A DNA stretch of 64,000 nt from Larix kaempferi (GCA_027924585.1 BSBM01000826.1:15578001-15642000); one strand, 5' to 3'; counted from the first letter of the stretch, positions 1 through 12,767 are shown. Notes: generated by a model from the letters alone, not told the origin. A program made the numbers and translations.

Positions 1-521
1 ACATGGGTAATCCTAGAACCAACTCCAACTTATAAATCTAGCCTAGATCTAACCTATAGTACCATCCTCACACCTAACTTCACCTTGTGGGTCCATCTAG
101 AACCATTTCACACTTCCCAAGAAACTAGACCCACTTGTGCAAACACATGGTACTATACCTAGTAATCATACCCCATCATGTGGCCTAAACCATACATAGG
201 TTGAAACACTAACTATCCATTACACCACCATCAACCATTCCTTAACCCTTAGGTCCACTTAGCCTTGCATTGGTTTCCGTAACTCATCATTTACCTATCC
301 TTAGAAACCTTTGTTTGGATCCAATCAACTGCGATTGGGGTATAGGGTCTACCCCTTGGTCTAATTATACCTTGACCTAAAGCGAAGAGTGCCTCGGTTG
401 ACGTGACTCCCACATTGCATTGGGAACCGTGGCGTCTCTTGGGTCACCTCTTTAGTTGCCTAACTCCTCTACCGTCCCGGATGGGATACCTCTAGGGGCA
501 ACTACAAGTTGTGTGATAACA
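1..521 (+). mobile_element. LLR1 LTR, 3' part only (cut by window edge)
   Basis: About the last 200 bases align by eye with the ends of the two complete LLR1 LTRs (11225-11428 and 56900-57084). Shared blocks include AGAGTGCCT, TTTAGTTG and GGGGCAACTA, and the terminus GTGTGATAACA ends at 521. The first 300 bases are more diverged but have the same T/C-rich plant LTR character. The 5' part lies outside the window, so solo or full-length status is unknown. The first bases after the end are GTGAC, a candidate target duplication that cannot be checked here. Confidence 0.7.
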
Positions 522-1750
522 GTGACTTGGGTGAATCACTTGGGGGGATTTCCTAAAAGCAACTAAGTGTCAAGAGATTGATGATAAGGCAAATTAACTT
601 AGGTTGCAAAGTAAATTATGGATGGATTATAGTTGTGAGTCAGAAAGATTATTATGATCTGAAATCTAAACAAGTGTTGAAAACTTGAAAGAGATACCTA
701 AGATAACGAAAAACAAAAAATGACCACAATGATAACTCATAATTTAATTAAAACTTTCATGGAATAAGATTATGCAACCCATAAGCTCATGTAAAAAATG
801 ATTTGTTAATGATAAACCACTTGTTGCAAAAGAACTATATCAAAATATGTTGAATGAGTATTAATGTCAAATGAAAGGTGAAGTGTCCCTCATTAAATCA
901 TTGATGATCTAGATGATATTGCTGTTGTAGTATGTGATGAGTAGCTTTTAAATAACCAACAATGAAAATAAAGTTTTAAATCATAAAAATGATTGTGAAA
1001 TTGCTAAGTGAACGAACCATTTTAAAGTTTGAAGGAAAATTGTAAATCAATTCTGAAAATGAATCTTATAAAAATATAACTCAATAAACAATGAAATTTT
1101 GTTCTGTTGTTGGTTTTGCCAATGGAACAAGGTCATTCATTCATTCCAGAAGTTTAGAATTATTATTAACCCAAAATATATAATTGCAAGTGAGATTGTG
1201 TTGTTAAAACAACATAGAATTTCCAGCAACTTAGATGAATGAATTTATGTGCAAAGAAGCAAGAAAATGTTGATGATCTCCATGGTTCCAGCATCGGACA
1301 AACATTCTGTGGATCATTCTCCCAGATTGGTCATGTGTATTGACCAATGGTTGGTAGAGAATGGCCCCGTTGTAGCCCTATTTAGTCATGTGTATTGAGG
1401 CTCGGATGCTTAGCCTTTGTCTAAGTCACGTGGATTGGCTAGAGTGAAGGAAGGCTAGAGGTCACATTGCATTCTTCGTGAATTAGTACTCGTGATGAGT
1501 GATCTATTCTCATAGACTGAGATGACTTGTCTATGTTACAAGAGGATCTTATCTCCTTGTATATTAGACAAATTCTAATCTAATGTTGAATTTGATATTG
1601 GCTCTAAGAAGTGTTCGGGACTTCTTAAAGTATGGTCAAATCAACATTAGAGCTCTATGGAAGAATTTGATCTGCATGTGATGAAACACCAACAAGGATA
1701 ACTTTTCTAGGGTGAAGAAATAACCAATAAATCAAGACAAACCATTGAAG
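522..1750. other. AT-rich intergenic stretch, no gene seen
   Basis: No coding region, RNA gene or clear element boundary is visible between the LLR1 end and the LLR3 LTR start. The stretch from about 1250 to 1500 has short words repeated at a distance (CATGTGTATTGA twice, CACGTGGATTGG once), which suggests an old decayed repeat. Confidence 0.5.
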
Positions 1751-1797
1751 TGTTAAAGTTAGTGTAGCTGCGAGACCCATTCTTAGGGAGGATGGTA

Positions 1798-2276
1798 CCC
1801 TAGTCAGTTAACTAGGGTTCCTGGTCAGTTAACTAGGCAGAGTAAGTCCCTAGAAGGTACCCTAGGGCCCCCAACAGTCTCCTGGGGTTCTTGGTCGGGG
1901 ACCAAGCAGGTTGATGCCATGGCAAAGTCCCTAGCATGTGGCTAGGGCCCCTATTTGTCTCTAGGGTATTCTGGTCTCGGACCAGATAGTTTCTTGGTCA
2001 CGAGGACCAAGCATATCCTGCAGGTTGAGACAGAGACATCCTAGTCTGGGACTAGGCAGATTCTTGGTCTAGGACCAAGTGGGTCCTGCAGGTGGTTGAT
2101 CAACATTCAGTCTAGGACTGAAAGCTCAGCCTGGGACTGAGGACCATTCTCCGAGAGAATGGAGGACTTGGTCAAGGACCAGGGGGTTGATCAACATGAT
2201 TTAGTCGGGGATTGAAGCTCAGCCTAGGGCTGAGATCCATTCTTTAAGAATGGAGGATCTTGGTCAGTTAACCAAG
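1798..2276 (+). repeat. Row of about 17 mini-hairpins in LLR3 LTR
   Basis: Back-to-back inverted repeats, mostly a 7-bp stem with a 3-6 base loop. Examples are CTTGGTC/GACCAAG, CCTAGTC/GACTAGG, TCTGGTC/GACCAGA, CCCTAGC/GCTAGGG, TTCAGTC/GACTGAA, CTCAGCC/GGCTGAG and CCATTCT/AGAATGG. The first is at 1798-1817 and the last at 2259-2276. The block lies in the presumed U3, upstream of the TATA box at 19634. It would therefore appear in RNA only as the 3' end of the transcript, just after the polypurine tract. The same block recurs at 23146-23497 (inverted copy) and 38053-38223. Confidence 0.85.
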
Positions 2277-3368
2277 ATGATGATGTGTGATGTCCTCTTC
2301 TCTTAGGTCTTCGAGATGGTTGAGCTAGATGGTCTTCTCATGGGACTAGCCACCCCTTGATGAAGTCACCAACACTTGACCTTAGGAGCAGTCAGGAGGA
2401 CCACAAGATCACATCATCTAGTGTGGACCTTCCTTATATAGTGATGATGGACTTTCAGTTAGTGTATGGAACACTTGTACATTTGAGAGAGAGATGAATG
2501 GTTGTAACCCCACCTTGCTTATCTACTTGTTATCACATCCATAGGAGCCGGGTTACCATGATTGCAGAGCAGATTCCTGTATATTTTTGAGCCAGGCCTT
2601 TACACTGTTTTGATGAGATCAGCCTATGATGAGCAATACTTTTTGATGATCACTCACATTTCAGAGTAGCCCCAGAGCAGATATGACAAGCCTTATGCTA
2701 AGACTGAGCCTCATGACCTCAGATTTGATGACTGATGTGACCATTTAGATTCCATATAGAGCAGTGTAGTGCCCAGAGTTTTCAGCAGCAGTGTTTTCCA
2801 AAGACTATTGATGATCTAGATGATAGGTACAGGTATATGGCCCAACAGGTATATAGTGTGCATTGGTTATGATTGTTTTGCTTTTTTGCTCATCATAGTA
2901 GCTTGACTTGGTATCTAGTTGTCATGATCTGGTGGTATATATATGTTATATGGGCATGGTTGCTTATTGATTATCTAAATGGTCTAATTACTCAGGATTA
3001 GAAGCTCTTGTTTATACTCATTGGTTTTACCCTCCTAGTAGTATGGACGTGATCATTCCCACCTTTTATGGCTTGCTAGCTTTGGCATCACCTTTCACTT
3101 TCCCCATCCATCTGTTTCTCTCTCCCACATCTGGTTTTCACCCTGACTTACACCTCAGCCTGTGATATGGAGGACTTCCCCTCTTTTTCCATTGTGTTGG
3201 ATAACATCCCTGTTAGTTTGTGTCTCGGCTTTGAGTTGGCAACAGAACTTACTGAAGCCTTGATCCTTCTGGTCCAGGAGAACCCGTTGGTGTTGGTTCC
3301 TGAGCTTAGGTGAGTTGGATTTGATACCTTGATCACTCTAGTTGGTTGCCCCGATGTTTGGCCCTGAT

Positions 3369-4719
3369 CAATGTTGCACGACTCAGACTCGGCAAAGGCT
3401 CGACTGGCATGTGACTCGTCGACTCGGGAAAGACTCGGGACCGACTCGACAAATAAGAAAAACTTAAATATTGTAAATTTTGGGCAAAAAAAGAGGTTAA
3501 TGGCATTTCCAATCCATATAAGTTATAAAACTACAATCCGTGCAATAATTCATAACATTATCTCAAATATATTTTTATATTCTATATATATATATATTAT
3601 AATAAACGAAATTAAATGTATTTACATATAAAAACACTTATATTTAATGCATCTATAATTACTATTTAAATGATAAAATATATTCAATATATAATATAAT
3701 AACAAAAAAGTAGTATATGATAAACTATATGATCATTTATGTATTTAATAAATACATCAAACATAAAGCCTTAAAGACGTATTTTAAAAATTAAACTTTA
3801 ATAAATACATCAAAGATAAAGCCTTAAAAAGATGTATTTTAAAAATTAGCCTTAAAAATTAAACTTTAATAAATGCATCAAAGATAAAGCCTTAAAGATG
3901 TATTTTAAAAATTAACCTTAAAAATTAAACCTAGCCGACATTTTTTTAAAATTTGGTCCATACTTCATCAAAGTTTTGGCCTCTATATCTAACAATAACC
4001 GCTTTGATGCTACTCAATGATAATCCGTCTTATAAACGGAGCTTAGCGTTAACTTTATAATAGCAATTGATAACATACAATCCACAACTTAAAAAAAATA
4101 TTTTTTTATAACTCACTATTGTTTCAACTTTCAATCGACACCTTCTTGGACGTGTTTCTTCGAAATGAGATTAGAAATCGATTTTTCCAAGGGTTTTTTT
4201 TGTTGTCATGATTTTTGGTTGAACGATCAGTCCCCGTAATCCGTTCTGAATTCTCGATTGTATTGTAGCTGTCGCCTTAGTTTCTCTTTGAAGATTCCTA
4301 GTGCTAGCACCTCCTTCGTTGATTAATCTCTTTTTGTATCCTTCAGTTCCCCAAGCAACCAGTAATCTCGTGCAATTTAGCAACGAACTATTTGCACTTG
4401 GGCAGGAAGGGATTGAAAACCAAGTTCAGCAGGAATCTCTTATTTGCACTTGGGAAAACGAAGGGACTGAAAACCAAACCGAATCGCTGAAAACCTTTGC
4501 GCCTGCTCTCATTTCTGCGTGGATGTGATTTTGCTTTGACGGGCGAGTACGATGGATTACCGACGAGTTAGGGCCGAGTATGCATGAGTTACGACGAGTG
4601 GGTGAGTTGCTGTGAGTTGGACGAGTCCCCTGGCGAGTTGACTGCGAGTACGCGGCGTGAAGATCGACTCGTGATTACTCGCGAGTATGCATGAGTAATC
4701 GGGGAGTTGTGCTTCACTG
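3369..4719. mobile_element. Non-autonomous hAT-type DNA transposon
   Basis: Imperfect 16-bp terminal inverted repeats: CAATGTTGCACGACTC at 3369-3384 and GAGTTGTGCTTCACTG at 4704-4719 (12 of 16 pair). They are flanked by a candidate 8-bp target duplication, GCCCTGAT (3361-3368) and GTCCTGAT (4720-4727). The CA-R-TG start and 8-bp duplication are hAT hallmarks. Subterminal regions are packed with ACTCG on the left (5 copies, 3388-3458) and CGAGT on the right (8 copies from about 4540), the usual arrangement of hAT transposase binding sites. The interior is AT-rich with no transposase reading frame. The matching LLR1 copy near 53625 lacks the insertion. Confidence 0.8.
3745..3935. repeat. AT-rich tandem repeat inside the hAT element
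   Basis: Three decayed units of roughly 55-75 bases share the words ATAAAGCCTTAAA and GTATTTTAAAAATTA. They lie in the non-coding interior of the hAT element. No function is suggested. Confidence 0.6.
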
Positions 4720-7558
4720 GTCCTGATTGTGGATAATCCCTCTAGTTGCTTGAGTTGTGTTGGCTAAAACCTGAAGCAAATAGTACTACCATCATTACAT
4801 GCATATGGAAACTCTTATCTTATCTTTTGTGCCAAGCCAATGGAAACAAATTAAAACTGTGCTTCTCAGCACAATGAAAGAGGGCTATGGAAATTGAAAT
4901 GTTAAAGTACCCTAGATGTAAGTTGCAATTAGTTGTGCTTCTAAGCACATGCAAAATCCAAAAAGGGTCCTAAAGGCCTAAAAAGCAGTGGTTAAATGTA
5001 TGCTAAATCCAAAGACTGTTGGCCATGATTTAATGTAATGATTAAATTCCTCACAGAGCCTACGGGTTGTGATGTGAGATGGAGTAAGGGACAACTAATT
5101 CTAAGTGTCCCCTAGAACCTCAAGTTACGGTTAGCTGTGCACCCAGTCACGACGGTTTTAGCAAAGATCCTCACGGAGCTGTTTCAGCTTGGATGTGAGC
5201 TGTAGACATTTGCCAAGGTTGAATAAGCACTTCTCTAAACAACTCATTCCATTTGTGAGACACTGCCATTCCATGTGTGTTTATTATACAGCATATGCTT
5301 AGGTGTGTATTCCTTTTCCCTCATCCAAAGTATTACAGTGTTGAGTTAGTCAAGTCATCCCCTTATCCTAGCATTGCATTCTTCACCTTCACCCTTTGCT
5401 AGGAAAATGTTCACATCTATAAAATGAGTATATTCTTGAGGTCTTATTTTGAGTAAATGATTATTTAAACTTATATTTGATGTAATTATTGATTAACCGC
5501 CAGTGAAATGATGCTTCTTACTTTAAGTCTTGCTATTAGAATGATTAAAAGAGCATAGATTAACCATTTTGCACTTGCAGCATCAGGGATTTTTAGCCTG
5601 GGTCATATTTTGATAAGTTTTGGCCAGGTTAAACCTAGTTTGACCAAGTCAACCACAAGATCTGAGATGAGTTGGACCAGTGATGTTCGAGGTTGATGAT
5701 TTATGGTCCTTTGATACCCCTTTGATGGTTCCATGCAACAGACACAGGTCTCACTTGATGGTTTGATGGATTTTTATAGTTATTATTATTTACAGACCAT
5801 TATTTTTATTGGTCCAGGCATGGTTGAGACTTTAGATTCATTATCCAGGTAGCCACAGGGTGTATGAGTATTCATATCTAGTGCATTTGGACCTTCTGAG
5901 TCCTCTGGTACATTCATATTTCAGTTACAGGCACTCCCGGACGAGATTTCACTCAGATTGTCACTTTTCCATTGATTTGCCATTATTAAATGGCCTGGCA
6001 GCACATTTGGTTTATTATTTGGTTCACCTAGGGCGTTACAGAGGGAGTATGGGGTCCAACAACTTGTTATTACCATATAGCCATACCCCCAGACACTTTG
6101 GTATAGTCAAATTTATGCCCCGGGTACTAGGCAGAGAGCTACATGCATTTCATTGGGTTACAGGTGATTTTCCGAGGATAAAAAATGGGATAAAATGGTC
6201 ATTTAGGAAATCGATTTGGGCAAATGAGGCAAGGAATTTGCATGAGGTTTGTTCAGAGGTCATTCATGATGCATCCCACACATTCCGACACAACTTTCAT
6301 CATTCAGTGGGGTCCACATACACTTCGGGGTTCTATTTTGATGTATTATTCAGCTATTGAGGGGGCCACAATTTGGTCATTTGGTACTTTGACATGTTAT
6401 TGAGTCATATCTTATATCATTGTGCCATGGGGTGATGCTAGGGAAGGACATTAATACCTCCTAGCCCCACCATGTGCTCCTTACACTTGTCCTAATCATC
6501 TTTTATGTGGTGTGACCCCCTAGGGCCACTTTAGTGCCCTCTTAGTGAGTTGATCCATGTGTTATCACTCCGGCTCATCATAGCCGTCGATTATATTGTA
6601 TTTATCTTTTGATCTCCACCACTCGTTCATAAAGTGGTTAGGGTTTTGGTCTCGCTCATTCCTATTGAAGGAAGAGACCCCCTCATTGTAAAGGCACCTT
6701 TTGGGCTCTGGAATTCTTGGAATAAAAATATTATTTTGCAGATCTCCTTCTCATGCTTTGATGAATGTTCCTGTACATGATTATACATCTTTTCTTTAGA
6801 CATCTAAGTTGTTCACAGGTGATTTCCAACATCTTCAAATGGAGGCCGAATTCATCTACTGCAGGGGTGCGAATTGCTTGAGGGACGATTGCAGGTGTTT
6901 CCCACATCTTCTCTGGGCATGACGTTTTCATCTTGAAGGGAGTTTTTCAATTGTGCTTTGTCCATTGATTTACTTCTTTTGATATGCATAGTTCATCGTT
7001 TTATCTGTGGATCAAATCTCACTTAGGTAGTTTGAATTTGTAGGTGAAGGAAGACACTTTTCCTCCTTGGCTTAGGGCGTTTTGCTTGGAATCACTTGGA
7101 TCTAGCTTGGAATTGTAACTAGATGGAAGGATCATCGATGTACTTGACAGCCGCAAGCATTTGAGGTAAGATCTACAAGGTACGTATTGATTTTCATGCA
7201 TTTTACCCATTGGTCACTTAACCCTCACTGTTAAAACCCTTGTTTTATAGATTTGATAGATCTGGCGATAATTTGGGCTTAATAACTAAAACCCACTTCT
7301 TAATTAATTAAAGAACCTTAGAGACCAGCTTTGGTCGATTTCCGACTCCATTTACCGCTCTGTCTAAGGCACTGGCCATCTCTAAGGGATGACGCACTTG
7401 TGGGTTCTTAGTCTTTTTCCAGATCTATCATCTGGGTGTTGCTATTTTTCCTTTCAAACTTCAGATCTGTCACTTAGCCACCCTCCTAGTGCCATTCACA
7501 CTTTAATTTCACTTGGTGGGACCCATTTCACTCATTTTCCTTAATTTAAGGGTGGGCC

Positions 7559-10500
7559 TGTTATCCACTAAATTGCACTTAGTGGATTTCGAGTGAACCG
7601 TCGAAGACTTGAACAATCTAATTGTTCATCATCAGTGTTCCGAAGTCCATCAGGCTTTCTAGGCCCTTTTTATTTTTTGTACCACATGTTCATACCCTAT
7701 CAGGGAAATTTGTAATAAAATGTGCTAGCATGGTATCTTTTTGTAAAAGACTCGGCTTCTAGGACTTACACATTAATTCGACTAGCCCAGAGTGTTTTTT
7801 TCCTTGGAAATTATTTGTTGTTGAACAAACGACTAATAATTTTCGAGTTTTTCACTCAATCCTCCAAAGTTGGGGTGGTCGGCTTAATTTTTAAGCCTTA
7901 AGAGGTTATTAGAGCATAAGTGTCAATGTATTAAACCATGCTAGGCATAGTTTTTGAGTCGTATGCACATGTATTAGATCCCCCTAGGTTTTTTTTATGT
8001 TCCGTAAAAAAAGTTTTTTTTCTTCGTAAAAACAAGCCATTTTTTAATGGTTTGGGTAAAAAAATTGAAAAAGTGATAAAATTATGGTCTAGGGGTTGTT
8101 TTGGCCATGGGGGTGCTCATTTTCTAACCCGAAGAACCCACATTACCCGTAAACCCACTTTCCTAAGTGTTTAGACACTTTATTTTTCATCTATTTTGCA
8201 AAAAGTCAAAAATGAGAGAAAAAATGCAAAAAAGTGAAAAAATCCCCAAAATCAAAATCCTAAATTTTGGGGATGTGTAAGAGATTCTGGATCAGCTATG
8301 TTTGGGGGCATGTAAGAGAGATTTTATGACACTTTTTGGGCAGCTAACTTTAAGGGATCACTTCTCCATGACTTGGACACATTTCCCCAAAAGAGTGTCC
8401 ACGATTTAGGGATTGTTGTAGGTGATTTTTAGGCCCTCTTTGGGCTGATGTATGGGCTGATTTGGGGCTGATTTTTGACAGCCAAATAAGTGGGAGGCAG
8501 CCCCATCTTCTCCCTAAGTCATGCCACACTCTCTCCTTCACATGTGCACCCTCCCCTCTCTTCTCTTTTCTATATATTGGGCACCTCTCCCATTCCAAAC
8601 TAGTTAGAGTTGGATGAGAGAAGGCTTGCTCTTGTAATCTGATATATCATTTTTGCATTGAGAATAAAAAGCTTTGGAGGGTAAATGGTGTAGTGCACAT
8701 ATGTGTAGATCAACATTGTGATGTTCTTCATGTGGTAACTGTTTCTTGCCTTGATAACTCAGTTGAATTAATAGGAATAGGAAATTGTTAGTAAGCTTAC
8801 TTTCATTTCCTATTTTCATGTATGATTGGAAACAAAAATTTGCATGTTAAATAAGTTTATTTGCATGCTATTCTAATTTTTGATTTATATATGTTTTACA
8901 AGATCTCATGGGTATGCAAGTGTTTGTGATTTTGTTTTCAGGTGGCCTAGCTTGGAGGAGGATTGGATCAAGTTTGACTCCATTCAATCTTCAACAAACT
9001 TTAGAAACATTGTCCCTCAACACTCCACAGTGAAGCACTCTTAGCTTGATATTTTCTGGCACAATTTCTCTCATACTTTCTCTTTCTCCTTAAAAAAATA
9101 ACTTCTTCTTGGTTACTTTGGTTTGGTAACTTTCAGATCTGATCTTCTTGACATGGTTATCAAAAATCAGATCTGAAATTTTTGTGCATAGATCCAATAT
9201 ACTTCAAATTTTTATTTCATTGTTTGGGTCTTGTTTGGAAAGAATCATTAAATAATTTTTGCAAGTTAAATTTTTTAGGATTGTTTAAGGATTTCTTTTC
9301 TTAAAGTTTTAAAAGTTTATATCAAGCATCTAAGTGCTTTATTGGCTGCCTTTTAAAGGCTGTCCAAGACCCTAAGAGGGTGGTTTTTTAGCCATTCCAT
9401 CTTAATTCATTTTTGCAGTTAACGTGTCTTTTTAACTTAGATTTTTTTAGTATTTTTTGCTTTTGCCCAAGACACTTTTAAAGTGATTTTGGGCACTTTT
9501 TGGACTAATAAAGTTTGCTGGTTTTTTGTACTGTGACAGCAGAAAGAAGGTTTTTATGCACACTTTTCGACCAACTTGGATGATCCAGAACCTTCACTGA
9601 ACCTTACCTTTCCTCCACTACTTTGCTTCCATCTTTGTAACCACTTCTCTCCAGATCTGTAAGGAGAAAGAGGATTTCTTTACTTTCAGCATTAAGCATT
9701 GTAATTGGTAATAAAAGTATTTTTGAAGTAAGCTCACAGAGCTTGCTTTCATCCCCCTAGGGGGGATTGGTGTCGGTTCGGATTTTTTTGTGTTTGTTGT
9801 CAATTTTTGCAAACTTAAGCAAATTTTAACGTTAGATTAGTTTAACTTAAAACTAACCAAGTAGATTAAAATCTAACGTCTTGGTCCAATCCAAATATTG
9901 AGCCATTGACACTCTTAGGACGTAGGAACAATTTGTTTTATTTTTGCAGACCGTATACTTTTTTCGCTACAATATTGTTTATTTTTTGTAAAGAAGTAAT
10001 TCGGATAATAACCCACTACCTCGGTAGTGTAGTAATTAGAAAACATTTACTTTTCAGTCATTTACAATTCAAAACACCCCCCTTCGCTTTCCTGAAGTAA
10101 GGTTTCAGGATAAGGGCTTGCCTGAGTACTGACCCGAAAAGAGACTCTTGGGGCATTAAAAAGTAAAATTTGGGTTCAAAAAATCTTTTAAAATAAACAA
10201 GGCTTTTCCCTATATGCTCTGTGGTCACTACAGCGTAGTCTAAACATGCTGACACACATCAGAAAGGGAATAAGTGACTAGTAATAGTATTAACATTCCC
10301 CAATAAACCACCTATTTGTGAAAATCCCATTCATTCCCCAATAAACCCTGGATAGCGACCTCCTGGAAACCGTTAGGCTATACCCTCGTTTGGTATAGCA
10401 TCTGAACACCTCCTTGGGACTCCGATCCAGCCCACATGTTTGAGTGAGAAACCACACACTTGGAATTCTGGACATATTCCCTGTACCTTTTGGTATATTG

Positions 10501-10999
10501 GGAATCCCCCAGCGTTAATAAAAAGATCATTACCACTTTAATTCTAAAATTGACCAAGAACATTTGCACAGTATTTTCTTTTCAGCATTACAAGTAACAA
10601 CACAATTTTGACTCCATTCTTCAGCACTCGTCTCTTTATTTATCATTGCAAATTATTTTCAATTGTTATCATGTGTTGAATGATTTGTTAATCATGTTCA
10701 ATTTATATGCTTTTTAGATCTTTATGCTACTATACTTCAAGTTATATTGCAAATCTCTTATGTCAGTTTTATCATTATTAAAAAACTTCGAAAAAACTAA
10801 TTCATCCACTTAACTAGCTTAGCTCAACCAACCTTAGCAACTTTAGGGTCCACCCCCCTTCGCTTCGTTAGGAGTTTGCCTAAACGGAGGAGTCAAGATT
10901 CAAGTGACAGTACTTGACTCGAGGCTTGCCCCCAAGGACACACTTTGTGGCTTGAAGATTTCTGCCACACATTCCCAGGTGTGTTTTCCGGCGGCAACA
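7559..10999 (+). mobile_element. LLR2 solo LTR inside LLR1
   Basis: It starts TGTTATCC at 7559 and ends GGCGGCAACA at 10999, with candidate target duplication GGGCC (7554-7558) and GAGCC (11000-11004). The uninterrupted LLR1 copy near 56330 reads GGGTTGAGCTCCACTTGGG across the join, which supports both ends. Homologous copies are 44638-49349 (minus) and 60847 onward; the shared block GTGCTAG (7720) and a GGTTATTAGAG motif (near 7903) anchor the alignment. A TATATATT box near 8571 precedes a transcript-like stretch with AATAAA near 8663. No coding sequence is present. Confidence 0.8.
7563..7627 (+). repeat. Two conserved hairpins at LLR2 LTR start
   Basis: Hairpin 1 has arms ATCCACTAA (7563-7571) and TTAGTGGAT (7579-7587) with loop ATTGCAC. 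Hairpin 2 has arms GAACAAT (7611-7617) and ATTGTTC (7621-7627) with a 3-base loop. Both are present at the same place in the other two LLR2 copies, with different but still complementary arms. Confidence 0.75.
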
Positions 11000-12349
11000 G
11001 AGCCCCACTTGGGTCTTTTTGATTGGCATTAGATCTATCTAGATCTACTCCTTTAATCTCATAAGTGACATTTCCATTTCATGGTTGAGCATTTATCCCT
11101 TCTATAAGCCTCCTCAACCAAGCCCTAACTTCATTTGTCACTTATATTCCCTAGATCTAGATCACTTACTCTTGATCTCTCTCTCTCTTTATAACTTCAC
11201 ATTTCCCTAGAAGGTCTAGAGTGGGTTCACTAGCCTCTATTGGTTAGCTAGGGTCTCCCCTTTGGTCTTGAATTTGCTTGATCTAAAGTGAAGAGTGCCT
11301 CGATTAGCGTGACAACCATTTATCCTTTGGGAATCGTGGTTCTCTTAGGTCACCCCTTTAGTTGTCCAACACCTCTACCATCCTGGATAAGATCACCTTT
11401 TGGGACAACTACAAGTTGTGTGATAACACTACCCTTTGTCTTCCCATCTTGTTGTTCTTGGTCTTGTGCACCTTGTCTTGTGGTTAGAAGGGTTATCTAG
11501 CCACCTTGAGTTGTCTTGACTTTTACCACTTTGATGTTTTTGGTCTTATGGGTAAAAGGGATATTTACCCACCTTGCATTATACCTTTGGACCTATGGGT
11601 TGTGGGTCATGTACCACTACTTGTTCTTATGTTTTGACTTGTACAACTTGTTTGTCCTTGAACCCTTAACCATGACCCTAGTACCCACTTAAAGACACCT
11701 TATTTATAGTTTATATTCTTATAAGTGGTTTTATTGTTTGGCGTCTTAACCTTTTATTTTTTGGTACCATCCTTAATAAATGGAACCCTAACTTAATTAA
11801 AGGTTTAATTTATGAACATTCTGGAAGTCATTAAGGTTCTATATAATGAAGTCTAATTTCCTCATTTGACATTATCTTATCATCACATGTCTCAGCTCTG
11901 ATTTTTTAGAGGATTGACGTCAAGGGTTTAAGGATTGTTCTGCTGCTTGCTCACCTTCTTGTTTAGGCTACCCACCTGCTGGAGATTATCATCATCTCAG
12001 ATCTGATCTGTTTGACTGATATAAAGTTTTATGCTGCTAGGGTCTGTTGGAAGTTCGCTGAAGCTATTGTGACTAAGCCATGACCCCCGTTAGGACTTTT
12101 TGCTGATTTGTTAACTGTTGAAAGAGAGACCGCATACCCTAGTGAATCCCTTTTCTGCTCCTTGGTCTGATTGGTGAAGCCGCTTGCTCCTAAGGTCTGA
12201 TCTAATGACCTTTTATGGCCAGCTGAGAGCTGGCCGCAACCCTTGTTGGGTTGTATGTTGACATATAAGGGGGCCCGCAATCCTAGGTTCCATCTCCACC
12301 TAACCGTGAGCTTGTTGAGGCCTTGTTGAGGTATGATCTGCTAACAGTG

Positions 12350-12451
12350 AGCCCGCTGAGTGCATAATTGTGGAGGCCGTGAGCCCTCTGGGTCTAGTCT
12401 AGCCCGCTGAGTGCATAATTGTGGAGGCCGTGAGCCCTGTTGGTCTGATCT
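12350..12451 (+). repeat. 51-bp tandem duplication in LLR3 LTR
   Basis: Two head-to-tail copies start with AGCCCGCTGAGTGCATAATT at 12350 and 12401. The surrounding 12100-12700 is built from degenerate short units around TGATCTAT/GAGCCC. The inverted copy has a matching degenerate CAGATCGGATC series at about 22000-22210. Confidence 0.7.
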
Positions 12452-12767
12452 ATTGTACCAAGACCTTATTGAGGACATATCTGTTGTGTTCTGACTTTGT
12501 TGAGTCTGATCTATGTGTTTGTGATCAGATGTATTAAGCTGAACCTTTACTTTGGTCAAATCTATTTTGTTTAAGATTGTTGTTGGTCACCTGTGGTCAG
12601 TTCTAGTGTGCTGAGAGTTGCCTGTGTTTAGATCTATTATGCTGAGACTTGGTTGTGAGCAGATCTATTGTGCTAAGTCTTGCTTGGGGTTGCCACTGTG
12701 ATTTGACTGTCATTGACCATCACTGCTGCCTTTATGTCTTTATCTATTTGACTGTACTACAACCATC

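Larger units (their letters stand above)
2528..11428 (+). mobile_element. LLR1 solo LTR with nested hAT and LLR2
   Basis: It starts TGTTATCACA and ends TGTGATAACA, with candidate 5-bp target duplication CTACT (2523-2527) and CTACC (11429-11433). The paralogous LLR3 LTR at 38460-38475 has an unbroken CTACC at the same point, which is the empty site. Removing the hAT (3369-4719) and LLR2 (7559-10999) leaves about 4.1 kb, close to the 4224-base solo LTR at 52861-57084. The two copies align along their length but are strongly diverged. AATAAA near 6721 follows a conserved CATTGTAAAGG block. No internal gag or pol is present, so it is a solo LTR. Confidence 0.8.

Noticed and set aside
5860-6360. 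166-codon open frame in the LLR1 LTR
   Set aside because: No domain recognised, and the homologous stretch in the other LLR1 copy (about 54630-55100) is not open in the same way.
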